Part shown: positions 61,941 through 64,000 of the stretch, one piece after another
Layout of the letters: the number at the start of each line of letters is the position of its first letter
How positions within the stretch are numbered: position 1 is the first letter of the stretch
NCBI GenBank assembly: GCA_963749895.1
Contig: CAVVOG010000003.1
Span: 1,116,001-1,180,000, forward strand
Length of the DNA: 64,000 bases
DNA from: AC-51 sp963749895
GTDB taxonomy: Bacteria; Actinomycetota; UBA4738; HRBIN12
Reading direction: 5' to 3'
Translations under genes and position numbers: made by a program
Notes under the pieces: model-generated
Seen by the model: the letters and a program-made list of their open reading frames with translations, nothing else
What the model was told of the DNA's origin: nothing
Databases searched by the model: none

Positions 61941-63031
61941 GAGCCCTCGGCGAGTTGGGCCGCCCGCTCGGCCGTCTGGAGCCGGTCGGTGAACCCGTCC
62001 AGCTCCGAACCACCCGCCAAGACGTCGTGGAGCTGGTGCGAGGTGTGCTTGATCCGGTGATCGGTGACACGGCCCTCCGGGTAGTTGTAGGTCCGGATCT
62101 TCTCCGAGCGCTCGCCCGTCCCCAGCTGTGAACGGCGTTCGGCCGCCTGCTTCTCGTGCGCCTCGTCGAGGGCCAGCTGGTAGAGGCGCGCACGGAGGTA
62201 GCGCATCGCCTTCTCGCGGTTCTGGAGCTGCGAGCGCTCCTCCTGCATCTCGACCTTGATGCCGGTGGGCTTGTGCACGATCCGCACCGCCGAATCGGTC
62301 GTGTTGACCGACTGCCCGCCGGGCCCGCTGGATCGGTAGACGTCGATCTGCAGATCCTCCGGCCGGATCTCGACCTCGACATCCTCGGCTACGGGCATCA
62401 CCGCCACGGTCGCCGTCGACGTGTGGATCCGCCCCTGCGACTCCGTGGCCGGCACGCGCTGCACCCGATGGACCCCCGCCTCGAGCCGGAGCCGGCCGTA
62501 CGCCTCCTTGCCCCGGACCTCCATCGAGATCTCCTTGTAGCCGCCGAGGTCGCTGGGCGAGGCCCCGAGGACCTCGGTCTTCCATCGCAGCCGCTCGGCC
62601 AGGCGCCGGTACATCTCGTACAGGTCCCCGGCCCACAGGGCAGCCTCCTCGCCGCCGGCGCCGGCCCGGATCTCGACGATGACGTCCTTGCCCTCGTTCG
62701 GGTCCTTGGGAACGAGCAGCAGCTCGAGCCGCGCGCGGAGCTCGGTCGCCTCCGTCTCGAGCCGCTCGGCCTCCTCCCGCAGGTACGCGACCATCTCAGG
62801 GTCCGACTCGGCCGCCACGAGCTCGCGCGCCTCCTCGGCTTGGCGCACGACGGTGCGGTAGGCCTGGTACGGACGGACGATCTCGTCGAGCTCGGCGAAG
62901 GCCTTCCCGAGCTCACGCATCCTGCCGGGATCGCTCGCCACGCCGGGCGACGCCATCTCGTCTTGGACCTGCGCGTGACGCGCGGCGACCTCTTCGAGGC
63001 GCGCGTCGATGCCTTCAGCCATGGGCTCCAT
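61937..63031 (-). CDS. prfA: Peptide chain release factor 1
   Basis: A 364-residue RF1 reading UAA and UAG. The stop-codon recognition tripeptide is PAT (residues 194-196, PxT type of RF1), and the catalytic GGQ is residues 238-240 in SSGPGGQSVNTTDSAVR. N-terminal coiled coil and domain order are normal. ATG 63031 is taken; an ATG three codons later (63022), preceded by GGAG, is equally possible. Confidence 0.96.
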   Translation of the reverse strand: MEPMAEGIDARLEEVAARHAQVQDEMASPGVASDPGRMRELGKAFAELDEIVRPYQAYRTVVRQAEEARELVAAESDPEMVAYLREEAERLETEATELRARLELLLVPKDPNEGKDVIVEIRAGAGGEEAALWAGDLYEMYRRLAERLRWKTEVLGASPSDLGGYKEISMEVRGKEAYGRLRLEAGVHRVQRVPATESQGRIHTSTATVAVMPVAEDVEVEIRPEDLQIDVYRSSGPGGQSVNTTDSAVRIVHKPTGIKVEMQEERSQLQNREKAMRYLRARLYQLALDEAHEKQAAERRSQLGTGERSEKIRTYNYPEGRVTDHRIKHTSHQLHDVLAGGSELDGFTDRLQTAERAAQLAEGS

Positions 63032-63065
63032 GTTCCCAGGCGCTCAGGCCGCCCGGGGCGCCCAC

Positions 63066-63896
63066 TCAGTCCGAGCTACGGGTGTCGTCGTCGAAGTCGA
63101 GGTCGATCGGCGCGAGGTCGGGGATGTCGATCGTCGAGTCCTTGGAACCCGACGCCCATAGATCCTCGTACCGCGGGTCGACGAGGTCATCCTCGTGACG
63201 CGTCGTGGGGGGCTTCGTGATGCCCGAGGGCGACGGGGCCGACGATCCTGGTGCGGCCGACGGCGTCGGTGACGAGGCCACCGCTTCGCGCTCGTCCATC
63301 GCCGCCTCGAGGTCCTTCGCGACCGAGAGCAGCTTCGACTGCATCTCCTGCATCTGACCGACGAGCGACTCGCGGCGGGTCGCGAGAGACCCGAGGATCT
63401 GGTCGGCCTCGACCTTCGCCTTCGTGAGCGCCTCGTTGCCCTGCTGGCGGGCCTCCTCCGCCCGGGACTGCGCGTCGAGCCGGACGCGGTCGGCCTCGCT
63501 GCGAGCCTCCTCGAGGATCTGTGAGGCGTCGCCCTTGGCCTCGTCGACCACCGCGGTGGCCTCCTTGTCCGCCGACTCGATCATCCGTCCGAACCGGGCC
63601 GTGAGCCGCGCGTACGCGTCCTCGGTCGTCACCGGCGCGGGGGGTGCTGCGGCCGGCGCGGTGGTGGTCTCGCCTGCCATCTTCCCGGCGAGCGCCTCCC
63701 CGGGCGTCAGCCCCTTCGCCTCGGCCTGCATCTTGGCTTCACGCAGACCCTTCTCCAGGGTCTCGACCTGCGTCGCGACCTGCCCCAGGTACTCACGCAC
63801 CTGGTCGGGGTCGTAGCCACGACGTACCGTGGCGAACTCGCGACGGCGGATCTGTTCGGCGCTGGGGAGCAACGGCAGGTCGAGCTCTCTCGTCAT
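63066..63896 (-). CDS. DivIVA-domain coiled-coil protein
   Basis: A 276-residue protein. IRRREFATVRRGYDPDQVREYLGQVATQVE is the DivIVA membrane-curvature block at residues 17-46, followed by an Ala/Pro linker, a long coiled coil (about residues 92-200) and an acidic disordered tail. DivIVA/Wag31 proteins organise polar growth and septation in actinobacteria; this one lacks the usual conserved start of Wag31, so it may be a SepIVA-like or other paralogue. GGGAGG lies six bases before the ATG at 63896. The remaining 104 bases of the window hold no gene. Confidence 0.85.
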   Translation of the reverse strand: MTRELDLPLLPSAEQIRRREFATVRRGYDPDQVREYLGQVATQVETLEKGLREAKMQAEAKGLTPGEALAGKMAGETTTAPAAAPPAPVTTEDAYARLTARFGRMIESADKEATAVVDEAKGDASQILEEARSEADRVRLDAQSRAEEARQQGNEALTKAKVEADQILGSLATRRESLVGQMQEMQSKLLSVAKDLEAAMDEREAVASSPTPSAAPGSSAPSPSGITKPPTTRHEDDLVDPRYEDLWASGSKDSTIDIPDLAPIDLDFDDDTRSSD

Positions 63897-64000
63897 GGGG
63901 AACCTCCCGGGGAACGTGGTCTGCTCATCTTTCACGTCCGAGCGCGCGGATGCAACGACCGACGTGGGGCCCTGTCGACGACCCGCGACTACGGCGCGCC

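Noticed and set aside
63960..64000. GTCGACGACCCGCGACTACGGCGCGCC end of the window as a promoter or operator
   Set aside because: Some partial symmetry but no -10 or coding sequence visible before the window stops.

Overview
The window is a stretch of a high-GC (visibly close to 70%) bacterial chromosome, almost certainly from the Actinomycetota. Support for this comes from several places. The order prfA-prmC-tsaC-phosphatase-rpiB-glyA-wecA followed by atpZ/atpI-atpBEFHAGDC is actinobacterial. MurA has Asp in place of the catalytic Cys, a DivIVA-like coiled-coil gene sits next to prfA, there is a DUF222/HNH protein of the 13E12 type, and many starts are GTG with TANNNT -10 boxes only 6-8 bases upstream. 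AtpF and AtpH are separate, so it is not a mycobacterium; the exact class cannot be told from this sequence. Nearly all genes from both strands are ordinary chromosomal genes. I see no tRNA, rRNA, CRISPR array, prophage or insertion sequence.

Layout. 1-4440 (minus): a truncated SulP anion permease, a small Cys-rich protein, and a translationally coupled run FAH-family hydrolase > gltX > secreted amidase. 4578-5570 (plus): a threonine-dehydratase/serine-racemase-like enzyme. 5577-12098 (minus): ilvE with a frame-broken M1 aminopeptidase downstream, a methyltransferase coupled to YqgE, and a CrtI/CrtO-like flavoprotein. 12195-19094 (minus): two tandem paralogous MFS transporters, class-V aminotransferase plus SerA (a likely serine pathway pair), and a third MFS protein. 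19105-27655: gatB, then a DMT exporter on the opposite strand, then gatA-gatC, ligA with an UPF0280-like gene, an NTF2-like protein and mnmA. 27680-29458 (plus): a fused pabB-pabC.

29455-32377 (minus): two small zinc-finger-like proteins, a GNAT enzyme coupled to enoyl-CoA hydratase, and an NAD-binding epimerase-like protein. 32443-36557: a Fur-family regulator facing a cbiM-PDGLE-cbiQ-cbiO nickel/cobalt ECF transporter, with the B12-enzyme chaperone meaB upstream; the same 12-bp palindrome TTGC-N4-GCAA lies in front of both the regulator and cbiM, which is the most interesting regulatory signal in the window. 36569-42387: PrsW protease, a membrane-anchored hypothetical, an alcohol dehydrogenase between two SCP2-like genes, a CPBP protease and murA. 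42505-43668 (plus): DUF222/HNH protein.

43730-51082 (minus): the complete F1Fo ATP synthase operon with its own near-consensus promoter. 51195-56769 (minus): a polyamine-type ABC transporter (potA, two potD-type lipoproteins, potB, potC), with potB frame-broken in a C7/G7 hairpin. 56921-63896 (minus): wecA-type glycosyltransferase, glyA, rpiB, phosphatase, tsaC, prmC, prfA and a DivIVA-domain protein. Genes are packed with about twenty 1-4 base start/stop overlaps, so most of the window should be expressed as long translationally coupled operons. No clearly new multi-gene system is visible; the points worth follow-up are the Fur/cbiM operator pair, the leaderless promoter geometry, the palindromes beside the efflux and flavoprotein genes, and the two frameshifts.
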